Notes: generated by a model not told the origin, from the sequence alone. DNA of 64,000 bases from JBMOOG01 sp049324535 (GCA_049324535.1 JBMOOG010000009.1:72283-136282); one strand, 5' to 3'. Shown: positions 16,872 to 26,599, numbered from the stretch's first letter. Made by a program: numbers and translations.

Positions 16872-17756
16872 CTACATCGCCGCAGCGCGGCGGGAAAGGG
16901 CGCGTTCGCGGGTGAAGGTGTAGAGGCCCGAGGCGATGATGAGCGCCGCGCCGGTCAGCGTCCAGGCGTCGGGGTATTCGGCGAAAACCAGCGCCCCGAG
17001 GATCAGCGCGAAGAGAAGCCGCGCGTAGCGGAACGGGGTGACGACGGCGATTTCGCCGAGCCGCATCGCCTCGACGATGGCCCAGTAGCCGCCGAGGCCC
17101 ATCGCCAGAGCGCCTGTGAGCCACAGCGCGCCCTGCGTGCCCACCGCCACCGGCGCGGGGCCGAGCGCCAGCATCGCGAGGCCGAGCGGCACGGTCATGG
17201 CAAAGCCGTAGGCCGAAAGCACCATCGAGCTTGTCTCGCGCGGGACGGTGCGGGTGGCGAGATCGCGCAGCGCAAGGCCGGCCACCCCCAGCACGGCCAG
17301 AAGCGAGGCCGGCTCGAAGTCGCCGGCGCCGGGGCGCAGCACGATCAGGACGCCGAGAAAGCCCGCGAGGATCGCCGACCAGCGCCGCCAGCCGACCTTT
17401 GCGCCGAGAAAGAGCGCCGCCCCCATCGTCACCACGAGCGGCAGCGCCTGAAGGATGGCGCTGGCGGTGGCGAGCGGGGTCAGGGCGACCGCCGAGATGT
17501 AGCCGAAGGTGCCGACGAGCTCGCCGCCGTTGCGCAGGAGCACGGGCCGCGACCAGAGCGCCGGGGTGATCAGCCGCGCGCCCTGAAGGCGGGCGATCAG
17601 GGCAAAGACCGGCGCGCCGATCGCGCCCATGATGGTCAGGATCTGGCCCACCGGCATGTCGCGAGCGGCGAGCTTCACGAACATGTCCTCGAGCGCGAAG
17701 CCCGCCATGGCCGCGACCATCAGAAATATGCCCGCCCGGTTCTCGCTGGCCGCCAT
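16872..17756 (-). CDS. EamA/DMT-family transporter
   Basis: A 294-residue membrane protein with about ten predicted helices arranged as two EamA repeats, the drug/metabolite transporter layout. It begins MAASENRAGIFLMVAAMAGFA and contains ATASAILQALPLVVTMGAALFLG and TPFRYARLLFALILGALVFAE, typical of the family. The substrate cannot be told from sequence. It lies between eno and the fur-like gene on the same strand. Confidence 0.88.
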   Translation of the reverse strand: MAASENRAGIFLMVAAMAGFALEDMFVKLAARDMPVGQILTIMGAIGAPVFALIARLQGARLITPALWSRPVLLRNGGELVGTFGYISAVALTPLATASAILQALPLVVTMGAALFLGAKVGWRRWSAILAGFLGVLIVLRPGAGDFEPASLLAVLGVAGLALRDLATRTVPRETSSMVLSAYGFAMTVPLGLAMLALGPAPVAVGTQGALWLTGALAMGLGGYWAIVEAMRLGEIAVVTPFRYARLLFALILGALVFAEYPDAWTLTGAALIIASGLYTFTRERALSRRAAAM

Positions 17757-17816
17757 GATGCGTCTGTCCCTGCCGTTCGGCCGTGCCTAGCGCGTGCGGC
17801 GGTCCGGCGGAAGGGT

Positions 17817-18230
17817 TCAGGGCTTGCGAATGCGTACCCCGTACAATTCCAGCCGGTGGCCCTTGAGCGCGTAGCCCAGCCGCGCGGCGATGCGGTCCTG
17901 CAGGGCCTCGATCTCGGGATCGACGAATTCGATGACCTCGCCTGTCGCGAGGTCGATCAGGTGGTCGTGGTGCTCGCGCTCGGCGTCCTCGTAGCGGGCG
18001 CGGCCGTCGCCGAACTCCAGCCGGTCGAGAATGCCCGCCTCGTCGAAGAGCTTCACGGTGCGGTAGACGGTGGCCAGCGAGATGCGCGGGTCGAGCGCGG
18101 CGGCGCGGCGGTGCAGCTCCTCGACATCCGGGTGGTCGTCCGATTCCTCGAGCGCGCGCGCGATGGTGCGGCGCTGGTCGGTCAGCCGCAGGCCCCTCGC
18201 CTCGCAGCGGGCGACGATCGATCGCGTCAT
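17817..18230 (-). CDS. Fur-family metal-responsive regulator (Fur/Mur type)
   Basis: A 137-residue regulator. The winged-helix DNA-binding half includes LTDQRRTIARALEE and SLATVYRTVKLFDEAGI. The regulatory half has the metal-binding EREHHDHLIDL and HRLELYGV segments. The CxxC zinc motif of enterobacterial Fur is replaced by DLATG, as in the alphaproteobacterial Fur/Mur group, which often responds to manganese and controls manganese transport. Whether it senses iron or manganese cannot be decided here. Confidence 0.88.
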   Translation of the reverse strand: MTRSIVARCEARGLRLTDQRRTIARALEESDDHPDVEELHRRAAALDPRISLATVYRTVKLFDEAGILDRLEFGDGRARYEDAEREHHDHLIDLATGEVIEFVDPEIEALQDRIAARLGYALKGHRLELYGVRIRKP

Positions 18231-18340
18231 GGCGGACCTCCTCTCTGCCCGCGCGCACCGCCGGGCGTGGCGGTCGCCTGTGGGTGCGGTTTACGCAAGA
18301 ACGCGCGGCCGGAAAAGACCGGATCGCCCCGGCGGGCGGG

Positions 18341-18823
18341 TCAGGCCGCGTCCGGCCCGCAGGCCGCAATCAGCAGGTCGAGCGCCCGGGCGACGCTGGC
18401 GGCGCGCACGGCGCTGCGGCCGCGCGCTCCGAACTCGACGGTTTCGGACTGCGCCGCCCGCCCGCGCCGGGCGAGCGCGAAGCAGACCCGGCCCTCGGGC
18501 TTGAACGCCGACCCGCCCGGCCCGGCGATGCCGGTCACCGCCACCGCAAGATTGGCCCCGGTGCGGGCGATGGCGCCCTCGGCCATGGCGCGCGCGACCT
18601 CTTCGGAGACGGCGCCGAACCGGTCGAGCGCCTCCTGCGGGACACCGAGCAGCGCGCGCTTGGCGGCGTTCGAATAGGTCACGAGGCCGGCCTCGAACAC
18701 GTCGGACGATCCGGCGACCTCGGTGATGGCGCCGGCGACCAGCCCGCCGGTGCAGCTTTCTGCGGTGGCGATGCGCAAGCCCGCTCGGCGCGCGCGATCG
18801 AGAAGCCTGGCTGCCCTGTCCAT
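18341..18823 (-). CDS. pncC: CinA C-terminal domain protein, nicotinamide-nucleotide amidase
   Basis: A 160-residue stand-alone CinA C-terminal domain. AESCTGGLVAGAIT near residue 20 and VTGIAGPGGSAFKPEG carry the conserved PncC residues. It deamidates nicotinamide mononucleotide to nicotinate mononucleotide in pyridine nucleotide recycling. The N-terminal CinA domain is absent, which is common. It follows pgpA and ispDF on the same strand. Confidence 0.9.
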   Translation of the reverse strand: MDRAARLLDRARRAGLRIATAESCTGGLVAGAITEVAGSSDVFEAGLVTYSNAAKRALLGVPQEALDRFGAVSEEVARAMAEGAIARTGANLAVAVTGIAGPGGSAFKPEGRVCFALARRGRAAQSETVEFGARGRSAVRAASVARALDLLIAACGPDAA

Positions 18824-18859
18824 GATCCGTTCCGCCCCCCCCTTCCGCGCCGGTCCGAC

Positions 18860-19363
18860 CTAGCGGGCGATCACCCCATGCCAGAGACCCGCGGCCACGA
18901 TCACCGCGATCCCGGCGAAGATCCCGGCCCAGAGGTCGTCGAGCATGACGCCCGCGGCGTCGCCCCGGCGGTCGGCCCGGCCGACCGGACCCGGTTTCCA
19001 GATGTCGAAGAGCCGGAAGAACAGGAAGGCCGCGACCCAGCCGGGCCAGGCGACCGTGGCCCAGTCGGCCATGCCGCGGTTCCAGAAGGCGGCGGCCGGG
19101 AACAGCAGGGTGATCCATTGGCCGGCGACCTCGTCGATGACGAACTCGGACGGATCCTCGCCCGGCCGGCCGGTCAGCGCGGCGTTGCAGGCCCAGAAGC
19201 CCGCAGCGATGGCAGCGACCGTCGCCACCACCAGCGCCGGAAAGCCGAGGAACCGGTCGATGGCCACGCCGAGGGCGATGGCCGCGGCCGAGGCCCAGGT
19301 GCCCGGGGCCGGGCGCAGGTGGCCGAGGCCGAAGACGGTGGCGATGAGGCGGGCGGTGGGCAT
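18860..19363 (-). CDS. pgpA: Phosphatidylglycerophosphatase A
   Basis: A 167-residue membrane phosphatase beginning MPTARLIATVFGLG. The PAPGTWAS segment, EFVIDEVAGQWITL and FRLFDIWKPGP are PgpA family motifs; the acidic DDLWAG near the end is also conserved. It removes phosphate from phosphatidylglycerol phosphate to make phosphatidylglycerol. The ATG at 19363 is chosen since the open frame upstream overlaps ispDF. It starts 16 nt after the ispDF stop. Confidence 0.92.
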   Translation of the reverse strand: MPTARLIATVFGLGHLRPAPGTWASAAAIALGVAIDRFLGFPALVVATVAAIAAGFWACNAALTGRPGEDPSEFVIDEVAGQWITLLFPAAAFWNRGMADWATVAWPGWVAAFLFFRLFDIWKPGPVGRADRRGDAAGVMLDDLWAGIFAGIAVIVAAGLWHGVIAR

Positions 19364-19379
19364 GGGCACTCCGATCCGG

Positions 19380-20534
19380 TCAGGGGGACAGCAGGGCAAC
19401 GGTGGCCAGCGCGGCGATGCCCTCTTCGCGGCCGGTGAAGCCCAGCCGTTCGGACGTGGTGGCCTTGACGCTGACCCGCGCGGGATCCGCGCCCAGGATC
19501 TCGGCCAGAACGCGCGCCATTTCAAGGGCATGGGGGCCGATCTTCGGACGCTCGCAGATCAGGGTCACGTCGGCGCTGGCCAGGCGGAAGCCGCGCGCCC
19601 GGACCCGTTGCGCGGCGTGGGCCAGGAAGATCCGGCTGGCGGCGCCCTTCCACTGCGGGTCCGACGGCGGGAAGTGGCGGCCGATGTCGCCCTCGGCCAG
19701 CGCGCCGTAGAGGGCGTCGGTCAGCGCGTGCATTCCCACGTCCGCGTCCGAATGGCCGACGAGTCCGCGGTCGTGGGGCACCTTCACCCCGCAGAGCCAG
19801 ACATGGTCGCCGGGTCCGAAGGCGTGGACGTCAAAGCCGTTTCCGCTGCGCAGGTCCATCCGTGCCCCGAGAGTCCGCTCGGCCCGCGCGAAATCGTCGG
19901 GCCAGGTGATCTTGATGTTGTCCTCGTCGCCCGGCACGGCCACGACGTCAAGCCCCGCGGCCAGCGCCACCGCCACATCGTCGGCGGCGGCGCCGCCGAA
20001 GGCCCGGTAGGCCGCGAGGATCGCCTTCAGCCGGAATCCCTGCGGCGTCTGGGCCCGCCACAGGCCCTCGCGCGGAACGATCGCCCAGATCGTGCGGGCG
20101 TCCTGCGGCCCGTCCGTGCGCCAGAGCGCGTCGGTCACCGCAAGGCCCGCCGCCGCGCCGTCGTGGCGGTCGAGCGCGGCGAGCACCCGCTTGACGGTGG
20201 CGGGGGCGACCAGCGGCCGCGCGCCGTCGTGGATCAGCACCCGGTCCACGTCGCCGCCGTCGAGCGCATCGAGCGCCGCGCGCACGCTGTCGCTGCGGGT
20301 GGCGCCGCCCGCAACCAGCGTGACCCGTCCGCCGAAGGCCGCAAGCCCGCGGTCCATGTCCTCTTCGTGCAGGACGACGATGGTGCGCCCGACGTGCGGG
20401 GCGAGGGCGGCGACGCTGCGCGCCAGCACGCTTTCGCCCCCGAGGTCGCGCCATTGCTTCGGCAGCCCGCCACCCGCGCGCGTGCCCCTTCCCGCCGCCA
20501 CGATCACCGCGGCCGTCCGATGCCTTGCGTCCAC
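19380..20534 (-). CDS. ispDF: Bifunctional IspD/IspF enzyme
   Basis: A 384-residue fusion in the MEP isoprenoid pathway. The N-terminal half is the IspD cytidylyltransferase, with AAVIVAAGRGTRAG, LIHDGARPLV and RAQTPQGF. The C-terminal half from about residue 225 is MECDP synthase IspF, with GNGFDVHAF, GHSDADVGMHALTDALYG and KATTSERLGFTGREEGI. The start is taken as GTG at 20534 because CGGAGG lies 6-11 nt upstream. Fusion of the two enzymes is common in alphaproteobacteria. Confidence 0.94.
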   Translation of the reverse strand: MDARHRTAAVIVAAGRGTRAGGGLPKQWRDLGGESVLARSVAALAPHVGRTIVVLHEEDMDRGLAAFGGRVTLVAGGATRSDSVRAALDALDGGDVDRVLIHDGARPLVAPATVKRVLAALDRHDGAAAGLAVTDALWRTDGPQDARTIWAIVPREGLWRAQTPQGFRLKAILAAYRAFGGAAADDVAVALAAGLDVVAVPGDEDNIKITWPDDFARAERTLGARMDLRSGNGFDVHAFGPGDHVWLCGVKVPHDRGLVGHSDADVGMHALTDALYGALAEGDIGRHFPPSDPQWKGAASRIFLAHAAQRVRARGFRLASADVTLICERPKIGPHALEMARVLAEILGADPARVSVKATTSERLGFTGREEGIAALATVALLSP

Positions 20535-20763
20535 CTGCGCCCTCCGTTCTCCGGCCCTTGTTAGACGACCGCCGGGGGCCGGGAAACCCGCCTCGGTGCG
20601 TCTCCCTGCCTGCGCCTCTTTGCTGGGCGCCGGGGGGACGGGCGCACAAAATTCAGGCATACTGCCGGTCCGGCCGGATTCTGCCGGCCATCCGGCCCCG
20701 AGCCGGTTTGCGATTCCGTCCTGCGGACGCTACCTGAGATGCGATTGCACAAGGAATAGGCAG

Positions 20764-21777
20764 TTGACGCTGCAACTCGACGACATCGCGCTTGATCCAC
20801 CGGTGCTGCTGGCGCCGATGGCCGGGATCACCGACCTGCCGATGCGCCGGCAGGTCGCCCGCTATGGCGCGGGGCTGGTGGTCTCGGAGATGGTCGCCTC
20901 GGGCGAGGTCGTCACCCGCCAGCCCTCGGCGCGGGCGCGGGCGCGGATGAAGGCCGATCTCGGGCTGGACCTCGGAGTGCCGGCCTCGGTGCAGCTGGCC
21001 GGACGCGAGGCGCGGCCGATGGCCGAGGCGGCGCGGGTGATCGCCGGAATGGGCGCGCGGATCATCGACATCAACATGGGCTGCCCGGCCAAGAAGGTGA
21101 CGGGGGGCCTGTCGGGCGCAGCGCTGATGCGCGACCCCGACCACGCGCTGCGGCTGATCGAGGCCGTGGTGGGCGCGGTCGAGGTGCCGGTGACGCTGAA
21201 GATGCGGCTCGGCTGGGACGCGACCTGTCTCAACGCCGCCGATCTCGCCCGCCGGGCCGAGGCGGCCGGGGTGCGGATGCTGGCGGTGCACGGGCGCACG
21301 CGGGCGCAGTTCTACACCGGCCGCGCCGACTGGGCGGCGGTCGGTGCGGTGGTCAAGGCGGTGACGATCCCGGTGGTGGTCAACGGCGACATCGTGGATG
21401 CGGCCACCGCCGGCGCGGCGCGCAGGGCGTCGGGCGCGCGCGGGGTGATGATCGGCCGCGCGGCGCAGGGTGCGCCCTGGACGCTGGCGCAGGTGATGGC
21501 GGGCCTGCACGGCCGGCCCGCGCCGGCAGTTCCGGCCGGTTCCGAGCTTTTCCACAGGATTTCCGACCATTACGAGGACATGCTTGCGTTCTACGGCAAG
21601 GATCTCGGCCTGCGTGTCGCCCGCAAGCATCTGGGCTGGTATGCCGACCGGGCGCGGTTCGACCCGGCGCTCCGCCGCGCGCTGATGACGGCGAATGATC
21701 CCGCGCAGGTGCGCGTCCTGCTGCGATCCGCCTGCGCGGGCGCGCCGGGGCCGGACGATCTCGGGGAGGCCGCCTGA
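20764..21777 (+). CDS. dusB: tRNA-dihydrouridine synthase B (NifR3)
   Basis: A 337-residue flavoprotein. LLAPMAGITDLPMRR at the start binds FMN, INMGCPAKKVTG holds the catalytic cysteine, and LAVHGRTRAQFY and VVNGDI follow. It reduces uridines in tRNA. A TTG start at 20764 is chosen because AAGGA lies 8 nt before it and the protein then matches the family start; no in-frame ATG precedes the FMN motif usefully. It heads the nifR3-ntrB-ntrC operon known from Rhodobacter capsulatus. The stop overlaps the ntrB ATG by one base. Confidence 0.93.
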   Translation: MTLQLDDIALDPPVLLAPMAGITDLPMRRQVARYGAGLVVSEMVASGEVVTRQPSARARARMKADLGLDLGVPASVQLAGREARPMAEAARVIAGMGARIIDINMGCPAKKVTGGLSGAALMRDPDHALRLIEAVVGAVEVPVTLKMRLGWDATCLNAADLARRAEAAGVRMLAVHGRTRAQFYTGRADWAAVGAVVKAVTIPVVVNGDIVDAATAGAARRASGARGVMIGRAAQGAPWTLAQVMAGLHGRPAPAVPAGSELFHRISDHYEDMLAFYGKDLGLRVARKHLGWYADRARFDPALRRALMTANDPAQVRVLLRSACAGAPGPDDLGEAA

Positions 21778-22850
21778 TGGCCGTGCCCGGTACGATCTGG
21801 TCGTCGCTGCCAGTGCCGGCGGTCCTTGTGGACGCCGACGACCGGGTGCAGGCCGTCAATCCGGCGGCCGAGCTCTTTCTCAACCTGTCCACCCGCGTGC
21901 TGGCCGGCCAGCCCTTCCTCGACCGGGTGGCGATCAACGCGCCGCTCGAGCAGGTGTTCGCGCGGGTGCGCGCGAACCAGGCCGCGACCTTCATCAGCGA
22001 TGTCGACGTGGGCACCGGCGACCGTCCCCCGGTCCTGTGCAACCTTTCGGCCGCGCCGGTCGCGGACGAGCCCGAGACGGTGCTCCTGCTCATCGCCCCG
22101 CGCGAGCTGGCCGACCGTCTCGAGCGGTCGCAGGGGCTCAAGTCCGCGGCCAAGTCGGCGATCGGCATGGCCGAGATGCTGGCGCACGAGATCAAGAACC
22201 CGCTGGCCGGCATCACCGGGGCGGCGCAGCTCCTGTCGATGACGCTCGGCCCCGACGACCGGGAGCTGACCGACCTGATCGTCGCCGAGACCCGGCGCAT
22301 CGTGAAGCTGCTCGAGCAGGTCGAGCAGTTCGGAAACCTGCGCGCGCCCGAGCAGAAGGCGGTGAACATCCACGACGTGCTGGACCGGGCGCGGCGGTCG
22401 GCGGCGCTGGGCTTCGCGTCGGACATGACCTTCGTCGAGGACTACGACCCGTCGCTGCCGCCGACGATCGGCGACGCCGACCAGCTGACCCAGGTGATGC
22501 TGAACCTGCTGAAGAACGCCGCGCAGGCGGCCAAGGGCAAGCCGGGTACCATCCGGCTGCGCACCTTCTACGACCAGGCCCTGCGCGTCCGGCGCCCCGA
22601 CGGCACCGGCCGGTCGCTGCCGCTTCAGGTCGAGATCATCGACAACGGCCCCGGCATTCCCCCCGAGATTGCCGCCGACATCTTCGAACCCTTCGTCAGC
22701 GGGCGCGAGAACGGCACCGGGCTTGGCCTCGCGCTGGTGGCCAAGATCGTCTCCGATCACGGCGGCTGGATCGCGGCGGACTCGGTTCCGGGCCGCACCG
22801 TCTTCCGGCTCTCCCTGCCCGTCGCCCCCAAGAATCTGGAGATCGAATAG
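21777..22850 (+). CDS. ntrB: Nitrogen regulation sensor kinase NtrB
   Basis: A 357-residue cytosolic histidine kinase. An N-terminal PAS-like domain is followed by the phosphorylated histidine (residue 137, in MLAHEIKNPLAGITGAAQLL) and an ATPase domain with NLLKNAAQAA, IDNGPGIP and GTGLGLALVAKI. It phosphorylates NtrC when nitrogen is short, under PII control. There are no transmembrane segments, as expected for NtrB. Confidence 0.95.
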   Translation: MAVPGTIWSSLPVPAVLVDADDRVQAVNPAAELFLNLSTRVLAGQPFLDRVAINAPLEQVFARVRANQAATFISDVDVGTGDRPPVLCNLSAAPVADEPETVLLLIAPRELADRLERSQGLKSAAKSAIGMAEMLAHEIKNPLAGITGAAQLLSMTLGPDDRELTDLIVAETRRIVKLLEQVEQFGNLRAPEQKAVNIHDVLDRARRSAALGFASDMTFVEDYDPSLPPTIGDADQLTQVMLNLLKNAAQAAKGKPGTIRLRTFYDQALRVRRPDGTGRSLPLQVEIIDNGPGIPPEIAADIFEPFVSGRENGTGLGLALVAKIVSDHGGWIAADSVPGRTVFRLSLPVAPKNLEIE

Positions 22851-22851
22851 A

Positions 22852-24213
22852 ATGGACGGAACCGTTCTTGTCGCCGACGATGACCGCACCATCCGCACCG
22901 TGCTGACCCAGGCGCTGACCCGGGCCGGGTGCAAGGTGCACGCCACCTCGTCGCTGACCACGCTGATGCGCTGGGTCGAGGAGGGCAAGGGCGACCTCGT
23001 GATCTCGGATGTCGTCATGCCGGACGGCAACGGCATCGAGGCGCTTCCGAAGATCGCGCAGGAACGGCCGGGCCTTCCGGTCATCGTGATCTCGGCCCAG
23101 AACACGATCATGACCGCCATCCAGGCGGCCGAGGCGGACGCCTACGACTACCTGCCCAAGCCCTTCGACCTGCCCGACCTGATGAAGCGGGCGGCGCGCG
23201 CGCTGGACCAGAAGCGGCGCATCCCCGCGCGCAGCGTCGAGCGGCGCGAGCCGGCGGACGACCTGCCGCTGGTCGGCCGCACCCCGGCGATGCAGGCGCT
23301 CTACCGTCTGGTCGCGCGGGTGATGAACAGCGACCTGCCGGTGCTGATCACCGGCGAGTCGGGCACCGGCAAGTCGCTGATCGCGCGGGCGATCCACGAT
23401 TTCTCGGACCGCCGCACGCTGCCCTTCGTGGTGGTGCAGGCGGGCGACCTGCACGGGGCCGACGGGCCGGCCGCGCTGCTGGCGCGCGCCCGCGGCGGCA
23501 GCCTTGTCTTCGACGAGGTGGGCGATTTCGACGACGAGGCGCAGGCGCGGATCGTGCGGATGCTCGACGCACTGCCGGAGAACGCGCCGCGCATCATGGC
23601 GACCAGCCAGTCCGATCTGGGCCAGCGCATCGAGGCCGGCACCTTCCGGCAGGACCTGTTCTACCGGCTCGGCGGCGTGTCGCTGAGCGTGCCTTCGCTG
23701 CGCGAGCGGGTCGAGGACATCCCGCTTCTGGCCGAGCATTTCCTGGCCCGCGCCGAACGCGAGGGCGGCTCGCGGCGGCTGTCGCCCGAGGCGATGGCGC
23801 TGGTGCGCGGCTATTCCTGGCCCGGCAACGTCCGCCAGCTCGAGAACACCATGCGCCGTCTGGTGGTGACGGCGCAGGGCGACGAGATCACCCAGGCCGA
23901 GATCGAGGCGGCGCTGGGCAGCCAGCCGGCGCTCGAGCCTGCGCGGGGCGGTGTCGAGGGCGAGAAGCTGTCGGCGGCGATCGCGCGCCACCTCAAGCGC
24001 TATTTCGACCTGCACGGCGGGGAACTGCCGCCGGCCGGTCTCTACGACCGCATCCTGCGCGAGATGGAACTGCCGCTGATCGAGATCGCGCTTGACGCCA
24101 CCGCGGGCAACCAGGCGCGCTGTTCGGACCTTCTCGGGATCAATCGCAATACTTTGCGCAAGAAGATCACCGATCTGGATATCCGCGTGACTCGCCGCCG
24201 GAAGTTGATGTAA
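22852..24213 (+). CDS. ntrC: Nitrogen regulator NtrC, Rhodobacter type without GAFTGA
   Basis: A 453-residue response regulator. The receiver domain has its phospho-acceptor at Asp53 in LVISDVVMPDG. The AAA+ domain has Walker A GESGTGKS and Walker B-like SLVFDEVGDFDD. The stretch between them, where NtrC proteins normally carry the sigma-54-contacting GAFTGA loop, is shortened to QAGDLHGADGPAALLARARG. This matches the Rhodobacter capsulatus NtrC, which is known to activate sigma-70 polymerase. The C-terminal Fis-type helix-turn-helix (LLGINRNTLRKKI) is intact. Confidence 0.95.
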   Translation: MDGTVLVADDDRTIRTVLTQALTRAGCKVHATSSLTTLMRWVEEGKGDLVISDVVMPDGNGIEALPKIAQERPGLPVIVISAQNTIMTAIQAAEADAYDYLPKPFDLPDLMKRAARALDQKRRIPARSVERREPADDLPLVGRTPAMQALYRLVARVMNSDLPVLITGESGTGKSLIARAIHDFSDRRTLPFVVVQAGDLHGADGPAALLARARGGSLVFDEVGDFDDEAQARIVRMLDALPENAPRIMATSQSDLGQRIEAGTFRQDLFYRLGGVSLSVPSLRERVEDIPLLAEHFLARAEREGGSRRLSPEAMALVRGYSWPGNVRQLENTMRRLVVTAQGDEITQAEIEAALGSQPALEPARGGVEGEKLSAAIARHLKRYFDLHGGELPPAGLYDRILREMELPLIEIALDATAGNQARCSDLLGINRNTLRKKITDLDIRVTRRRKLM

Positions 24214-24229
24214 AACCGCCACAAGCCCT

Positions 24230-26599
24230 GTGGCGCGTCCGCCCGGACGCCGGTCGCGGAGGCGCAACAAGAACAAGGCGGTGGCTGCCCCGGCGCGGGC
24301 GGCGGCAATCAGGGGCAGCCTCGTGCAGGGCCTGGCGCGCAGCGCATCATGGGATCGGCTCAGCCGGCTTCGTCGGCAACGGCGCGTGCAGACGGGAATC
24401 ACCGTCGCGCTTGCCGTGCTTGGCCCGCTGCTGGCGCTGGTGACCTTCCTCGCGCTCGGCCCCTTTGCGCAGGGCGCCAACTCGACCGCGCTGCGGCTCG
24501 TGCTGCTGGCCGACCTCGTCTATTTCCTGCTTCTGGCCGGTCTGGTGGCCGCGCGGCTGGCGGCGATGATCGCGGCGCGGCGCGCGAAGTCGGCGGGATC
24601 GCGCCTGCACCTGCGGCTGACCGCGGTCTTTGCCGGCATGGCGCTGGTGCCGACGGTGCTGGTCGCGATCTTCGCGGGGCTGACGCTCAACATCGGCCTC
24701 GAAGGCTGGTTCTCCGAGCGGGTGCGCTCGGTGGTGGGAACCTCGCTGGCGGCCGCCGAGGCCTATCAGAACGAACACCGGCAGGATCTCGTCACCGACG
24801 CCGACGCGCTGGCCCGCTATCTGAACCTTGCGCGGCAGTCCGGGTTCTTCGTCACCGACGCCGACCTGCGCCAGCTGCTGACCGAAGGGCAGGGCCAGAT
24901 CCAGCGCGGCCTGCGCGAGGCCTATGTGATCGACGGCACCGGCGAGTTGAAGACGCGCGGCGAGCGCAGCTATCTTTTCGATTTCGAGGCGCCGACCGCC
25001 GACCAGATCGCCCGCGCCCGCTCGGGCGAGACGGTGCTGATCGAGGACTGGCCGAACAACGAGTTCCGGGCGCTGGTCGCGCTCGACGCCTACCCGGACC
25101 GCTTCCTCTACGTGTCGCGCAACGTGGACGGGTCGATCCTGAGTCTTCTGGACGAGACCCGCGCCACGGTCGGGCTCTACCAGCAGCTCGAGGCCGCGCG
25201 CGGGCGGGTGGTCTTCGAGTTCGGGCTGGTCTACGCGGGCTTTGCCCTGATCCTGGTGCTGGCGGCGATCTGGATGGGCCTGAGCTTCGCCGAGCGGCTG
25301 TCGCTGCCGGTGGGGCGTCTGGCCGGCGCCGCCCAGCGGGTCGGTGCGGGGGATCTCGACGTGCAGGTGCAGGAAGAGAAGGGCGACGACGAGATCGCGA
25401 TGCTGGGGCGGGTGTTCAACCAGATGACGCGGCAGCTCAAGGGCCAGCGCGAGGCCCTGGTCGAGGGGCACCGGCTGACCGAACGGCGGCGGCGGCTCTT
25501 CGATTCGGTCCTGTCCTCGGTCACGTCGGGCGTGATCGGGCTGGATCCGCAGGGCCATGTCGATTTCCTCAATCCTTCCAGCGCGCGGGTGCTGGGGCTC
25601 GATCCGGCGCGCGATCACGACAGGCCGCTGGCCGAGGCCGTGCCCGAGTTCGCGCCGCTCTTCGCGCGGCTGCGCGAGGGTCTGGCCGAGGCGGCGCAGG
25701 ACGAGGTGCGCGTCAGTCGCGACGGGCGGCTCGAAAGCCTTCTGGTGCGGGTCTCGACGCGACGCAACGCCACCGGGCGGCTCGAGGGCTATGTGGTGGC
25801 CTTCGACGACGTGACCGAGCTTGTCTCGGCGCAGCGGCTGGCCGCCTGGGGCGATGTCGCGCGCCGCATCGCGCACGAGATCAAGAACCCGCTGACGCCG
25901 ATCCAGCTTTCGGCCGAGCGGATCAAGCGCAAGTTCGGCCGCGACCTGCCCGAGGCGGAGGCGGAGGAGCTGGGCCAGATGACCGATGTCATCGTGCGCC
26001 AGACTGGCGATCTGCGGCGCATCGTGGACGAATTCTCGCGGTTCGCGCGCATGCCCGAGCCGGATCGGCGCGAGCACGACCTGGCGCGGCTGATGCGCGA
26101 CGCGGTCACGCTTCAGCAGGAGGCCCTGCACGGCGCCCGGCTGGTGGCGGCGCTGCCGGAGGGTCCGGTCATGGCGGTCTTCGACGCCACGATGATCTCG
26201 CAGGCGGTGACCAACCTCATCAAGAACGCCGGCGAGGCGATCGAGGCCTATGCGGCCACCGGTCCGGCGCCGGGCTACGTGCCCGAGGTGCGGGTCGAGA
26301 TGCAGGACGGGCCCGAGGCCGTCGTCATCCGCATCATGGACAACGGCACGGGACTGCCCGAGGACCGGGCGCGTCTCTTCGAGCCCTATGTGACGACGCG
26401 CGAGAAGGGCACGGGGCTTGGCCTGCCCATCGTCAAGAAGATCATCGAGGAGCATGGCGGCACGCTGGTGCTGACCGATGCGCCGGTGTTCGAAGGGGGT
26501 GACCACCGCGGCGCGATGGCCGAGGTCCGGCTTCCCAAGGCGCGGCTCGGCCGCAATCCGAAAGAGAGATCCGCGCAGGCGGCAGGTGGGGTCAAATGA
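24230..26599 (+). CDS. ntrY: Membrane sensor kinase NtrY
   Basis: A 789-residue histidine kinase. About three to four transmembrane segments lie within residues 50-145 and near 345, enclosing an extracytoplasmic region. A HAMP domain, a PAS domain, the His box RRIAHEIKNPLTPIQLSAERI and the ATPase motifs NLIKNAGEAI and MDNGTGLP follow. It pairs with NtrX in nitrogen and redox responses. The GTG start at 24230 is provisional; the positive N-terminal tail has no motif. The stop overlaps the ntrX ATG as ATGA. Confidence 0.93.
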   Translation: MARPPGRRSRRRNKNKAVAAPARAAAIRGSLVQGLARSASWDRLSRLRRQRRVQTGITVALAVLGPLLALVTFLALGPFAQGANSTALRLVLLADLVYFLLLAGLVAARLAAMIAARRAKSAGSRLHLRLTAVFAGMALVPTVLVAIFAGLTLNIGLEGWFSERVRSVVGTSLAAAEAYQNEHRQDLVTDADALARYLNLARQSGFFVTDADLRQLLTEGQGQIQRGLREAYVIDGTGELKTRGERSYLFDFEAPTADQIARARSGETVLIEDWPNNEFRALVALDAYPDRFLYVSRNVDGSILSLLDETRATVGLYQQLEAARGRVVFEFGLVYAGFALILVLAAIWMGLSFAERLSLPVGRLAGAAQRVGAGDLDVQVQEEKGDDEIAMLGRVFNQMTRQLKGQREALVEGHRLTERRRRLFDSVLSSVTSGVIGLDPQGHVDFLNPSSARVLGLDPARDHDRPLAEAVPEFAPLFARLREGLAEAAQDEVRVSRDGRLESLLVRVSTRRNATGRLEGYVVAFDDVTELVSAQRLAAWGDVARRIAHEIKNPLTPIQLSAERIKRKFGRDLPEAEAEELGQMTDVIVRQTGDLRRIVDEFSRFARMPEPDRREHDLARLMRDAVTLQQEALHGARLVAALPEGPVMAVFDATMISQAVTNLIKNAGEAIEAYAATGPAPGYVPEVRVEMQDGPEAVVIRIMDNGTGLPEDRARLFEPYVTTREKGTGLGLPIVKKIIEEHGGTLVLTDAPVFEGGDHRGAMAEVRLPKARLGRNPKERSAQAAGGVK

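Noticed and set aside
15559..18369. Long minus-strand frame joining the enolase gene with upstream sequence
   Set aside because: Only the part from 16836 is enolase; the rest is out-of-frame sequence of the EamA and fur-like genes, not a fusion.
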